Assembly (NCBI GenBank): GCA_030247855.1
Contig: JAPDRN010000084.1
Location: 62,001 to 126,000, forward strand
Reading direction: 5' to 3'
Length of the DNA: 64,000 bases
From: Knufia peltigerae
Lineage: Eukaryota; Ascomycota; Eurotiomycetes; Chaetothyriales; Trichomeriaceae
The position numbers were made by a program, and so were the translations under genes. Shown here piece after piece: positions 57,795-64,000 of this stretch. The notes beneath the pieces were generated by a model. That model made no database searches. It had not been told where the DNA came from and worked only from the letters and a program-made list of their open reading frames with translations. Position 1 is the stretch's first letter. Each line of letters opens with the position of its first letter.

Positions 57795-59012
57795 TTACAG
57801 GCGGCCGCTGAGCGTCATCGTGTAGGCCAGGGCACCGATGACCATCAGGTTCACCGCCATCATGCCGGTCAGGCCGTACATGGATTCGTACTTCCAATTG
57901 ATCCCGTGACGCCCACGCCGGGCTGCATCACGCGCGAGCAGCGGCGCCATGATGCGCCGCAGTGTCACCAGGCACTGGTAGTTGACCACCACTAGGCCCA
58001 GTGCCAGCACCAGCAGCTGCGCCCACATCGGCGCCTGCAGCAGCACGGTAAACAGGATGGCCAGGCACCAGCCCAGGCTGGTGCCGGTGCTGAGGTTGAC
58101 GAAGCGGCGAACCTGCACCTGCTCGGCACCGGTCTCTGCGTAGGACAGCAGGAAACGCCCACCGAGATAGCTGCCGAGCGCGCCACCGACGACGCCACCG
58201 ATGATCGCGGCCCAGCTAGACGCAGGCAGCATCTGCAGCTGGCCCAGCGTAGCGGTCAGCGAGCCGAGCGCGGTACCGCCGGCAGCGCTGGCGCCACCGA
58301 GGCCGAGCTTGCTGCCACCCACGCCGACGCCGGTTCCCAGCAGGATCGCTGCGCTGGCCGTGCCCGGTGCTGCCACCAGCACCATCGACACCACCGTCGT
58401 TGCAAACGCGGCACTGGGCGCGCTGCTGCGTGCGAATTCGCCGAAGCGCTGCAGCAGGCCCTCGCGCACCTGCGCACGGGCACGCGACAGGCGCTTGCGT
58501 ACTGCCGCGTCGCTCAGCCCGAGCAGGTCAGCGACCTGCTGCGAATGCTGGCCCTCGCGGTAATACAGCAGCAGTACTTCGCGGCTGTCGGCGGGCAGGG
58601 CGGAGATGATGTTCTCGGCGGCGATTTCCTCTTCCAGCCGCTGCAGGCGATCGGCCACGCCCGGGGTCGGATCCGCAGCCATGGTCAACGCCACTTCGGC
58701 AGCCTCGCCACTCAGCGGTCGGCCACGTTGCGCGCGCAGCCAGTCACGGGCGAGATTGCGGGTGATCTGCCGCAGCCAGGGCAGGAAGCTGCTCGCGCTG
58801 CGCAGCTGGTGCAGCTGCTGCCAGCCCTTCACGAACGCTTCCTGGGCGATGTCCTCGCTGGCCTGGCGGTCGCCGGTGATGGCCAGGGCGATGGCGGTGA
58901 CCGTGTTCTGGCAGGCCAGTACGATGCGCCCATAGGCATGCTGGCAACCGCTTGCCGCCGACGGCAGGTCGCGTTCCAGGGTCTCGTCGATGCTTGCGGC
59001 GAAGGTCGTCAT
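57795..59012 (-). CDS. ECF-type sigma factor fused to a C-terminal membrane domain
   Basis: 405 residues from the ATG at 59012. Residues 20-95 are sigma-70 region 2 (TGDRQASEDIAQEAFVKGWQ, then ASSFLPWLRQITRNLARDWL). Residues about 130-188 are region 4 (DSREVLLLYYREGQHSQQVA, then DLLGLSDAAVRKRLSRARAQ). From about residue 200 the chain is hydrophobic, with at least five likely membrane segments (about 202-228, 266-285, 312-333, 334-350 and 380-400) and glycine-rich linkers. The sigma factor would therefore be tethered to the membrane. It could act as its own anti-sigma-like restraint. No anti-sigma gene lies beside it. Function unknown. Confidence 0.85.
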   Translation of the reverse strand: MTTFAASIDETLERDLPSAASGCQHAYGRIVLACQNTVTAIALAITGDRQASEDIAQEAFVKGWQQLHQLRSASSFLPWLRQITRNLARDWLRAQRGRPLSGEAAEVALTMAADPTPGVADRLQRLEEEIAAENIISALPADSREVLLLYYREGQHSQQVADLLGLSDAAVRKRLSRARAQVREGLLQRFGEFARSSAPSAAFATTVVSMVLVAAPGTASAAILLGTGVGVGGSKLGLGGASAAGGTALGSLTATLGQLQMLPASSWAAIIGGVVGGALGSYLGGRFLLSYAETGAEQVQVRRFVNLSTGTSLGWCLAILFTVLLQAPMWAQLLVLALGLVVVNYQCLVTLRRIMAPLLARDAARRGRHGINWKYESMYGLTGMMAVNLMVIGALAYTMTLSGRL

Positions 59013-59074
59013 GGCGGCGGGCTCCTGCAGGGATTGTGTCCCATGACGGAGGCGCGCGCCCAATGTGACCACGC

Positions 59075-59141
59075 AAAAAGGGGACGGAGGGGATTAAGTC
59101 GTTTGTGCCACAAACGACTTAATCCCCTCCGTCCCCTTTTT
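59075..59141. repeat. 67-base perfect palindrome with 33-base arms
   Basis: AAAAAGGGGACGGAGGGGAT then TAAGTCGTTTGTG (59075-59107) is followed by one base and its exact complement (59109-59141). It is a close relative of 21922-21988. Confidence 0.95.
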
Positions 59142-59145
59142 GCGG

Positions 59146-59169
59146 TTGCCGGGCAGCGGCCGGCACTAC
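59146..59169. repeat. GTAG-type REP overlapping the end of the next gene
   Basis: TTGCCGGGCAGCGGCCGGCACTAC. On the minus strand its GTAG supplies the TAG stop codon of the DUF2007-like gene (59168-59166). Confidence 0.8.
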
Positions 59170-59675
59170 TTTGCCGGCTGGATGCGGACCCGCACTTCCT
59201 CTTCTTCCGGCGGTGACGGTGCGACCGGTTTGGCCGGCTGCGGCTGGGCCTGCGGGGCGGGCACCGGGGTGGCGGGGGCAGGGGCACCGCGATGGCGCAG
59301 GCCGATCACCAGCGCCACGCCGGCGATCACAACCAGCAGGGCGATGCGGATGCGCCAGGCCCAGCCACGACCACCGGCACTTTCCTGCACATCATCGCGG
59401 AAGGCGAACTCGGCGGTCGGGTGGTCACGGCGGGTGGTGTCGAGCAGGCGGGCGTCGCGCAGGATTTCGCGCGCACGCGGCTGGTCGTCGGCGCGCACGA
59501 CCCAGACTGCCGGGTAGGCGCCGGCATTGCCCAGGTCGGTATAGCTGAACTGGCCCCGGCGCCGGGTCTTGTACGAGCGCCCGTTGGTGACCTTCACCTG
59601 GATGTCGTGGCTGCGCAGGAGCTCGGCCACGCCTTCCACGGTTTCCACGCGCTGGCTGCTGAAAATCTGACGCAT
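59166..59675 (-). CDS. DUF2007-like protein with membrane helix and Pro/Glu-rich tail
   Basis: 169 residues. The N-terminal 85 residues (QIFSSQRVETVEGVAELLRS, then AVWVVRADDQPRAREILRDA) have the DUF2007 (putative signal-transducing) pattern. One membrane helix follows (RIALLVVIAGVALVIGL, about 110-126), then a Pro/Ala-rich segment and an acidic end. It is a membrane-tethered regulatory-type domain; the family is uncharacterised, and relatives in Xanthomonas are sometimes called pathogenicity-like for no documented reason visible here. It ends inside a REP element. Confidence 0.72.
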   Translation of the reverse strand: MRQIFSSQRVETVEGVAELLRSHDIQVKVTNGRSYKTRRRGQFSYTDLGNAGAYPAVWVVRADDQPRAREILRDARLLDTTRRDHPTAEFAFRDDVQESAGGRGWAWRIRIALLVVIAGVALVIGLRHRGAPAPATPVPAPQAQPQPAKPVAPSPPEEEEVRVRIQPAK

Positions 59676-59679
59676 CGGA

Positions 59680-60600
59680 TCAGTCCTTGGCCGGCACGGC
59701 GGCCGCTGCTGCCTGGTCCGGAACCACGCGGATCAAGCCTTCCTGGGCGGTGCTGGCAACCAGTACGCCATCACGGGTAAAGAACTGGCCGCGGGCCAGG
59801 CCGCGCGAATCCTGCGCACTGGGGCTGTCCAGCGAGTACAGCAGCCAATCGTCGGCGCGGAACGGGCGGTGGAACCAGATCGCGTGGTCCAGCGAAGCCA
59901 TCTGCACGTGCGGATGGTAGTAGCTGATGCCGTGCGGGAAGGTCGCCGTGCCCAGCAGGTGGAAGTCCGACGCGTAGGCCAGCAGCGCCTGGTGCAGCTC
60001 GGGAGCATCGCCTACACGCTCGCTCAAGCGCAGCCAGACCTGGTGGTAGGGCGGGCGCTTGGGCGGGTTCAGTTCATCGCGCGGATACACATGGCGGAAC
60101 TCGAACGGACCGCCGCGCGACAGCCAGCGTTGCACCTTGATCGGCAGGCGTTCAAGTACCTCCGCCGGCAACGGCCGGTTCGGTTCGATGTCTTCCGGCT
60201 GTGGCACTTCGGGCATCTTGTGCTGGTGCTCGGCACCGGATTCGGCCTGTTGGAACGAGGCGGCGCAGAAGAAGATCACCTTGCCGTGCTGGATGGCGGT
60301 CACCCGGCGCACCGAGAAGCTGCCGCCGTCGCGGGTACGGTCGACGTCGTAGACGATCGGATGGTCGATGTTGCCGGCGCGCAGGAAATAGGCATGCAGC
60401 GAGTGCACATGGCGACCGTTGTCGACCGTGGCCTGGGCGGCCGCCAGGGCCTGGCCCAGCACCTGCCCGCCAAACACGTACTTGGTGCCGATGTCGCGGC
60501 TCTGGCCGCGGAACAGGTTGTCCTCCAGCCGCTCCAGGGTGAGCAGATCGATCAGCTCGGAGACGACGGGTTCGGGCGTGTCGTTCAAGGGGGCGGCCAC
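59680..60600 (-). CDS. tesB: Acyl-CoA thioesterase II (TesB)
   Basis: 306 residues from a GTG start at 60600. Double-hotdog fold: first half with LEDNLFRGQSRDIGTKYVFG and GGQVLGQALAAAQATV, second half with YASDFHLLGTATFPHG (Asp-containing) and the catalytic-type end LARGQFFTRDGVLVASTAQEGL. TesB hydrolyses medium- and long-chain acyl-CoA to free acid and CoA in the cytoplasm. It precedes the DUF2007-like gene by four bases on the same strand. Confidence 0.93.
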   Translation of the reverse strand: MAAPLNDTPEPVVSELIDLLTLERLEDNLFRGQSRDIGTKYVFGGQVLGQALAAAQATVDNGRHVHSLHAYFLRAGNIDHPIVYDVDRTRDGGSFSVRRVTAIQHGKVIFFCAASFQQAESGAEHQHKMPEVPQPEDIEPNRPLPAEVLERLPIKVQRWLSRGGPFEFRHVYPRDELNPPKRPPYHQVWLRLSERVGDAPELHQALLAYASDFHLLGTATFPHGISYYHPHVQMASLDHAIWFHRPFRADDWLLYSLDSPSAQDSRGLARGQFFTRDGVLVASTAQEGLIRVVPDQAAAAAVPAKD

Positions 60601-60649
60601 AGCGATGAAAGAGGGCTCGATTATACCGGTGCCGGCCAGCCCATCAGCG

Positions 60650-60725
60650 GTAGTGCCGGCCGCTGGCCGGCAGCCTCGTGATCCTCCCGGGATGCCTGCG
60701 GTTGCCGGCCAGCGGCCGGCACTAC
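60650..60725. repeat. Inverted pair of GTAG-type REP elements
   Basis: GTAGTGCCGGCCGCTGGCCGGCAG faces TTGCCGGCCAGCGGCCGGCACTAC across 29 bases, between the enoyl-CoA hydratase gene and tesB on the minus strand. Confidence 0.9.
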
Positions 60726-60728
60726 CGT

Positions 60729-61505
60729 TTACTTGCCGAGGCGGGCGACCAGCGCCTGCAGCGCGTTCTGCGCATCCGGGGCGAACCAGGCCTCGACGAA
60801 GCGGTCGAGCTGGATCAGGTCCGGGTGCAGGGCGTCGTGCAGCTCGGCGCGGGCGATGGCACGGGTCAGCAGCATCGGCTGCCGCGGCTGCTTCAGCAGG
60901 TCCTGCAGCCAGGCCACCGCACGTGCCGCCACCAGCTCGCCATCAACCAGTTCATCGACCAGGCCGATCTGCAGGGCCTGTTCGGCCGGTACCAGCGCGC
61001 CGGTGGCCAGCAGGACACTGGAGCGGTGTGCACCCACGGCACGGCGCAACAGGCGCTGGATGCCTTCCGGTGCGATCAGGCCGACCTGCACTTCGTTCAG
61101 GCCGATGGCGTAAGGGCGCGCCGGATCGGCACTGCGTGCCATCACCCGGTAGTCGCAGCACAGTGCCAGCACGCAGCCGCCCGCCGGTGCATGGCCGGTG
61201 ATCGCCGCAACCACCGGGATGCGGCTCTCGGCCAGCGTACGTACAGCGCCGAAGAATGCGTTCCAGGTGTCCAGCAGCTTGTGCTTGTCATCACCATGCG
61301 AGAGCAGATGAGGTACGTCCATGCCGCCGGTGAAGATGCGCTCGCTGCCCGACAGCACGATGCCGTGCGCGTCCTCGGCCATCGCCAGTTCGATGGCATG
61401 GATCAACTGCCGGCACAGCTCGGTGTCCAGTGCGTTGACCGGCGGCCGCGCCAGCCGCAGTTCGCGGATGGGGCCATGGTTGATCACCTCGATGAGCGTC
61501 GTCAT
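60729..61505 (-). CDS. Enoyl-CoA hydratase/isomerase-family protein
   Basis: 258 residues from the ATG at 61505 (MTTLIEVINHGPIRELRLAR). Crotonase fold: ARPPVNALDTELCRQLIHAI, oxyanion block GSERIFTGGMDVPHLLSHGD, and second block ITGHAPAGGCVLALCCDYRV, then GLNEVQVGLIAPEGIQRLLR with Glu in the catalytic position. One of the two usual glutamates of hydratases is not obvious, so hydratase or isomerase cannot be decided. It acts on CoA thioesters, fitting the neighbouring tesB, although a REP pair lies between them. Confidence 0.9.
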   Translation of the reverse strand: MTTLIEVINHGPIRELRLARPPVNALDTELCRQLIHAIELAMAEDAHGIVLSGSERIFTGGMDVPHLLSHGDDKHKLLDTWNAFFGAVRTLAESRIPVVAAITGHAPAGGCVLALCCDYRVMARSADPARPYAIGLNEVQVGLIAPEGIQRLLRRAVGAHRSSVLLATGALVPAEQALQIGLVDELVDGELVAARAVAWLQDLLKQPRQPMLLTRAIARAELHDALHPDLIQLDRFVEAWFAPDAQNALQALVARLGK

Positions 61506-61540
61506 GCTGCGGGTCTCGTTGCGAAGAAGGAACCTGGGCG

Positions 61541-61987
61541 ATGATAACCAAACCATGCGTTGGCGTACTGTTCGTGCTGTGTGCGCTTGCAACATCGGCG
61601 TCGGCGGCGGAACAGGGCTGCGTGACGGTGGAACAGGGCTGGGCGCGGATGCCGCCGAATCCGACGATGCCGATGACCGCCGGCTATGGCGTGATCCGCA
61701 ACGGCTGCGCCACTGCGGTGACCATCATCGGTGCGCGCAGTGCGAGTTTCGGTGATGTGTCGTTGCACGAGACCCGGATCGTCGACGGGGTCAGCCGCAT
61801 GCGTGCCGTTGAGCGTCTGCCACTGGCGCCGGGCGAACGCGCCGTACTCAAGCCCGGCGGCCTGCACCTGATGTTGATGGACGGCAGGCGCGTATTGGAG
61901 GAGGGGCAGCCGGTGTGGCTGCAGGTGCAACTGGAGGGTGGCAGCGAAGTCAGCACGGCCCTGATAGTGCGCAAGGCCGCGAAATGA
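61541..61987 (+). CDS. PCu(A)C copper chaperone
   Basis: 148 residues with signal peptide (MITKPCVGVLFVLCALATSASAA, given in part). The copper ligands follow the exact PCu(A)C pattern H-X10-M-X21-H-X-M: His76, Met87, His109 and Met111 (LHETR, SRMRA, GLHLML). Such proteins deliver Cu(I) to cytochrome c oxidase in the periplasm. The Cys pair at 27 and 56 may form a disulfide. It is divergent from the enoyl-CoA hydratase gene. Confidence 0.93.
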   Translation: MITKPCVGVLFVLCALATSASAAEQGCVTVEQGWARMPPNPTMPMTAGYGVIRNGCATAVTIIGARSASFGDVSLHETRIVDGVSRMRAVERLPLAPGERAVLKPGGLHLMLMDGRRVLEEGQPVWLQVQLEGGSEVSTALIVRKAAK

Positions 61988-61994
61988 AGATGGG

Positions 61995-62051
61995 GTAGTG
62001 CCGGCCGTTGGCCGGCAGCACAGCTGATTGCCGGCCAGCGGCCGGCACTAC
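61995..62051. repeat. Inverted pair of GTAG-type REP elements, short spacer
   Basis: GTAGTGCCGGCCGTTGGCCGGCAG and TTGCCGGCCAGCGGCCGGCACTAC with only nine bases between, so the pair can fold into one long hairpin. It separates two convergent genes and may act as a terminator. Confidence 0.9.
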
Positions 62052-62060
62052 CGACGAGGC

Positions 62061-62786
62061 TTACGACCAGTCGTACGAGAACAGCACCGTGCGGCTTTCC
62101 GGCTCGTACAGCATCACGATCGCATCGGCACCGGTTGCACACCAGTTGTAGCCGGCCACTTCTGCCACGGCGAAGAACTTGTTTCCATCGCGGGTGATGA
62201 TCGCGCACTCGGCATCGTCAGGCGCATGGCGGTCGTCGGCAGCCTCGGTGAACTGCAGCGCGAAGGCGGCGGGAATCTCCGCGGTTTCAATCCAGTTGCC
62301 GGTCGAGATCTGCCCGCCCAGCACGTCCAGGCAGGCCTGCTCGCCAGGCTCGCCATCGCCATAGCGCGAATAGCTGGCCAGGCGTCCATGCTGCTGGAAG
62401 TACGCGCGTGCCTTGTTGTAGCTCCCGCGCATCTCGGTGATGTGCTCCAGCGCGTCGTTGTCCTGCACCTGGTCGCCGATGAAGTAGCCCTCCTCACCGA
62501 GGAAACGCATGCGGTTGTCGGCGGTCAATTCAAAGGCGATCCAGTTGGTGCCGGTGAACGCGTTGTGGTGCTCTTCGGTGGTTTCGCCGATGCAGCCGTC
62601 GTAGGGTTCGATCGGGCACAGCATGGTGGCCACGCTGCCGGCCAGTTCCGGGCGCAGCACGCCGAGGTCGATCTTCAGCAACGGCAGCAGGTGCTGGCCA
62701 AGCCAAGCCTGGTCATCGGGGAACACATCGACGGGGAAGGGGACCATGCCGGGCAGCAGGTCGCGCAGTTCAGTCTGGTGGATCAT
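62061..62786 (-). CDS. Cytoplasmic protein of unknown function
   Basis: 241 residues, no signal peptide and no membrane segment. The start at 62786 (MIHQTELRDLLPGMVPFPVD) is supported by GGACTGACATG. Notable stretches are MLCPIEPYDGCIGETTEEHH, RMRFLGEEGYFIGDQVQDND and the acidic DGEPGEQACLDVLGGQISTG. It is rich in Asp, Glu and aromatic residues. No family is recognised and no catalytic motif is visible. It starts about 25 bases after the REP that follows the thioesterase gene, on the same strand. Confidence 0.7.
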   Translation of the reverse strand: MIHQTELRDLLPGMVPFPVDVFPDDQAWLGQHLLPLLKIDLGVLRPELAGSVATMLCPIEPYDGCIGETTEEHHNAFTGTNWIAFELTADNRMRFLGEEGYFIGDQVQDNDALEHITEMRGSYNKARAYFQQHGRLASYSRYGDGEPGEQACLDVLGGQISTGNWIETAEIPAAFALQFTEAADDRHAPDDAECAIITRDGNKFFAVAEVAGYNWCATGADAIVMLYEPESRTVLFSYDWS

Positions 62787-62811
62787 GTCAGTCCTTTGAA
62801 GGGTGTCGGTC

Positions 62812-62832
62812 GTGCCGGCCAGCGGCCGGCAC
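62812..62832. repeat. Single REP-type palindrome
   Basis: GTGCCGGCCAGCGGCCGGCAC between the thioesterase gene and the gene of unknown function. Confidence 0.8.
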
Positions 62833-62837
62833 CACCT

Positions 62838-63245
62838 TCAGCTGGAAGCGTTGCGGATCGCGTCCGGCAGTGGCGCACTCTTGCCGGTCTGCGTGTCCAT
62901 CCACACCACCACCACGTTGCCGTCCGAATACAGCCTCGACTCATCCTGCTGGTCGACGATGCGATGACCGATGGTCACGCTGCTGTTGCCCAGACGCTCG
63001 ACGAACAACTCGACCAGCATGTCGTTGGGCCACACGATCGGCAACCGGTAGTTGACGTTGGTGGCAGCCACCACCGGTGCGATGCGGTCGGTCATCGACA
63101 CGCCTTCCACGCCCAGCATCCAGCGCACGCGTGCCTCTTCCAGGTAGGAGATGTACTTGGCGTTGTTGACGTGGCCCATGCTGTCCATGTCGCGCCAGCG
63201 CACGCTGATCGGAATGCGGGCCAGGATCTTGTGTTCGCTGCTCAT
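62838..63245 (-). CDS. Hotdog-fold acyl-CoA thioesterase (YbgC/4HBT type)
   Basis: 135 residues. The catalytic loop is VRWRDMDSMGHVNNAKYISY (residues about 15-34), with Asp20 and the GHVNN block of the 4-hydroxybenzoyl-CoA thioesterase family. The rest is one hotdog domain (VVAATNVNYRLPIVWPNDML). Substrate unknown; it probably hydrolyses short or aromatic acyl-CoA. Its ATG overlaps the uvrA stop codon by one base (TGATG), so translation is coupled. Confidence 0.92.
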   Translation of the reverse strand: MSSEHKILARIPISVRWRDMDSMGHVNNAKYISYLEEARVRWMLGVEGVSMTDRIAPVVAATNVNYRLPIVWPNDMLVELFVERLGNSSVTIGHRIVDQQDESRLYSDGNVVVVWMDTQTGKSAPLPDAIRNASS

Positions 63246-64000
63246 CAGGCGTCCTTTTTCTTCTTGGTGCCGCCGGCCGCGGCGGTCTTGCTGGCCTTGC
63301 CGGTGCTCTTGGCGGCCGCTGCCTTCTTCGCCGGCTTTTCAGGCTTCACCTTGCGCGGCGGGCGCGCATCGGGCTTGTTGGCCACGGCGGCCGGCTGGTC
63401 CGGTCGCGCATTGGTGGAGGGCAGCATCCGGGCGAGGAACTGGCCGGTATACGAATCCGGGCATGCAGCCACGTCTTCCGGCGTACCGGTCACCAGGATG
63501 GTGCCGCCGCGATGACCGCCTTCCGGACCCAGGTCGACGATCCAGTCCGCGGTTTTGATGACGTCCAGGTTGTGCTCGATCACCACCACCGTGTTGCCCT
63601 CGTCGCGCAGCTTGTGCAGCACGCCGAGCAGCGCTTCGATGTCGTGGAAATGCAGGCCGGTGGTCGGCTCGTCGAGGATGTACAGGGTGCGGCCGGTATC
63701 GCGGCGCGACAGTTCCTTGGACAGCTTCACGCGCTGTGCTTCACCGCCGGACAGCGTGGTCGCGCTCTGGCCCAGCTTGATGTAGCTCAGGCCGACATCG
63801 ACCAGGGTTTCCAGCTTGCGGGCGATGGACGGCACCGGCTCGAACAGCTTCAATGCATCTTCGACGGTCATTTCCAGCACGTCGTTGATGTTGAAGCCCT
63901 TGTACAGGATCTCCAGCGTTTCGCGGTTGTAGCGCTTGCCATGGCAGACGTCGCAGGGAACGTACACGTCGGGCAGGAAGTGCATCTCGACCTTGATCAG
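63245..64000 (-). CDS. uvrA: Excinuclease ABC subunit UvrA, C-terminal part (continues beyond the window)
   Basis: About 251 codons of the 3' end are visible; the frame is open to the window edge (LIKVEMHFLPD at the start). Visible features are the second zinc motif VPCDVCHGKRYN, the second ABC signature TTLSGGEAQRVKLSKELSRR, Walker B LYILDEPTTGLHFHDIEALL and the H-loop VVVIEHNLDVIKTADW. The C-terminal tail of about 60 residues is Lys/Ala/Pro-rich (PAKKAAAAKSTGKASKTAAA), longer than in E. coli. UvrA finds DNA damage with UvrB in nucleotide excision repair. It is transcribed ahead of the hotdog thioesterase gene, which it overlaps by one base. Confidence 0.97.
   Translation of the reverse strand: MIKVEMHFLPDVYVPCDVCHGKRYNRETLEILYKGFNINDVLEMTVEDALKLFEPVPSIARKLETLVDVGLSYIKLGQSATTLSGGEAQRVKLSKELSRRDTGRTLYILDEPTTGLHFHDIEALLGVLHKLRDEGNTVVVIEHNLDVIKTADWIVDLGPEGGHRGGTILVTGTPEDVAACPDSYTGQFLARMLPSTNARPDQPAAVANKPDARPPRKVKPEKPAKKAAAAKSTGKASKTAAAGGTKKKKDA

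Overview
The window looks like a chromosomal segment of a Stenotrophomonas species, most likely of the S. maltophilia complex. The evidence is uniformly high G+C, dense compact operons of Xanthomonadaceae type, and many intergenic palindromes, including the GTAG-headed REP family (GTAGTGCCGGCC...GGCCGGCAA, alone or as inverted pairs) typical of S. maltophilia. No rRNA, tRNA, insertion sequence, prophage or CRISPR array was seen. The content is mostly core metabolism, transport and cell-envelope genes with a few accessory items.

Layout. 1-2000: the 5' end of a truncated gene, an ArsR-type regulator with an AT-rich palindromic operator, a small exported protein, and a DUF2975/XRE membrane protein-regulator pair. 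2056-7711: a TerC/CBS membrane protein, a membrane metallophosphoesterase, an MHS-type MFS transporter, a nucleoside hydrolase and a Ser/Gly-rich membrane protein. 7802-16127: a malonate decarboxylase operon on the minus strand (mdcA-C-D-E-G-B-H, mostly with 4-8 base overlaps), followed by a MatC-type malonate carrier and a GntR/FCD regulator. This is a complete uptake-decarboxylation-regulation unit, with a palindromic candidate operator upstream of mdcA. 16312-23668: a TonB siderophore receptor, mqo, a GNAT, a membrane protein, and the divergent argP/argO pair.

23834-40232 is a peptide-use neighbourhood. It holds three tandem S9 serine peptidases (two of them with duplicated promoter regions), an autotransporter, a POT peptide transporter, a DUF1624 acyltransferase-like protein, an OPT oligopeptide transporter and a fourth S9 peptidase. 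The transporters could import what the exported peptidases release; this link is inferred from content. 40359-48655: a DUF819 membrane protein, an HExxH protein with a duplicated 3' end beyond its terminator, a GNAT-minC-minD-minE operon, a DesK/NarL two-component pair, an SRPBCC protein and a DUF423 protein.

48914-52897: a minus-strand run of SPFH protein, ribbon-helix-helix protein, DUF4177 protein, alpha/beta hydrolase, PH-domain membrane protein and M15 peptidase, behind a GATATCA-N3-TGATATC palindrome. The two smallest genes (59 codons each) were found by reading the minus strand. 53043-57743: purT, an orphan YezG/DUF600 immunity-like gene of atypical composition, a secreted EEP-fold hydrolase, bpt and an EF-hand protein. 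57795-64000: an ECF sigma factor fused to a membrane domain, a DUF2007-like protein, tesB, an enoyl-CoA hydratase, a PCu(A)C copper chaperone, an unrecognised protein, a hotdog thioesterase and the 3' part of uvrA, which runs off the window.

The most unusual signals are the sigma-membrane fusion, the SPFH/RHH/DUF4177 operon, the orphan immunity gene, the peptidase triplication, the partial gene duplication near 41.7 kb, and several very long perfect palindromes.
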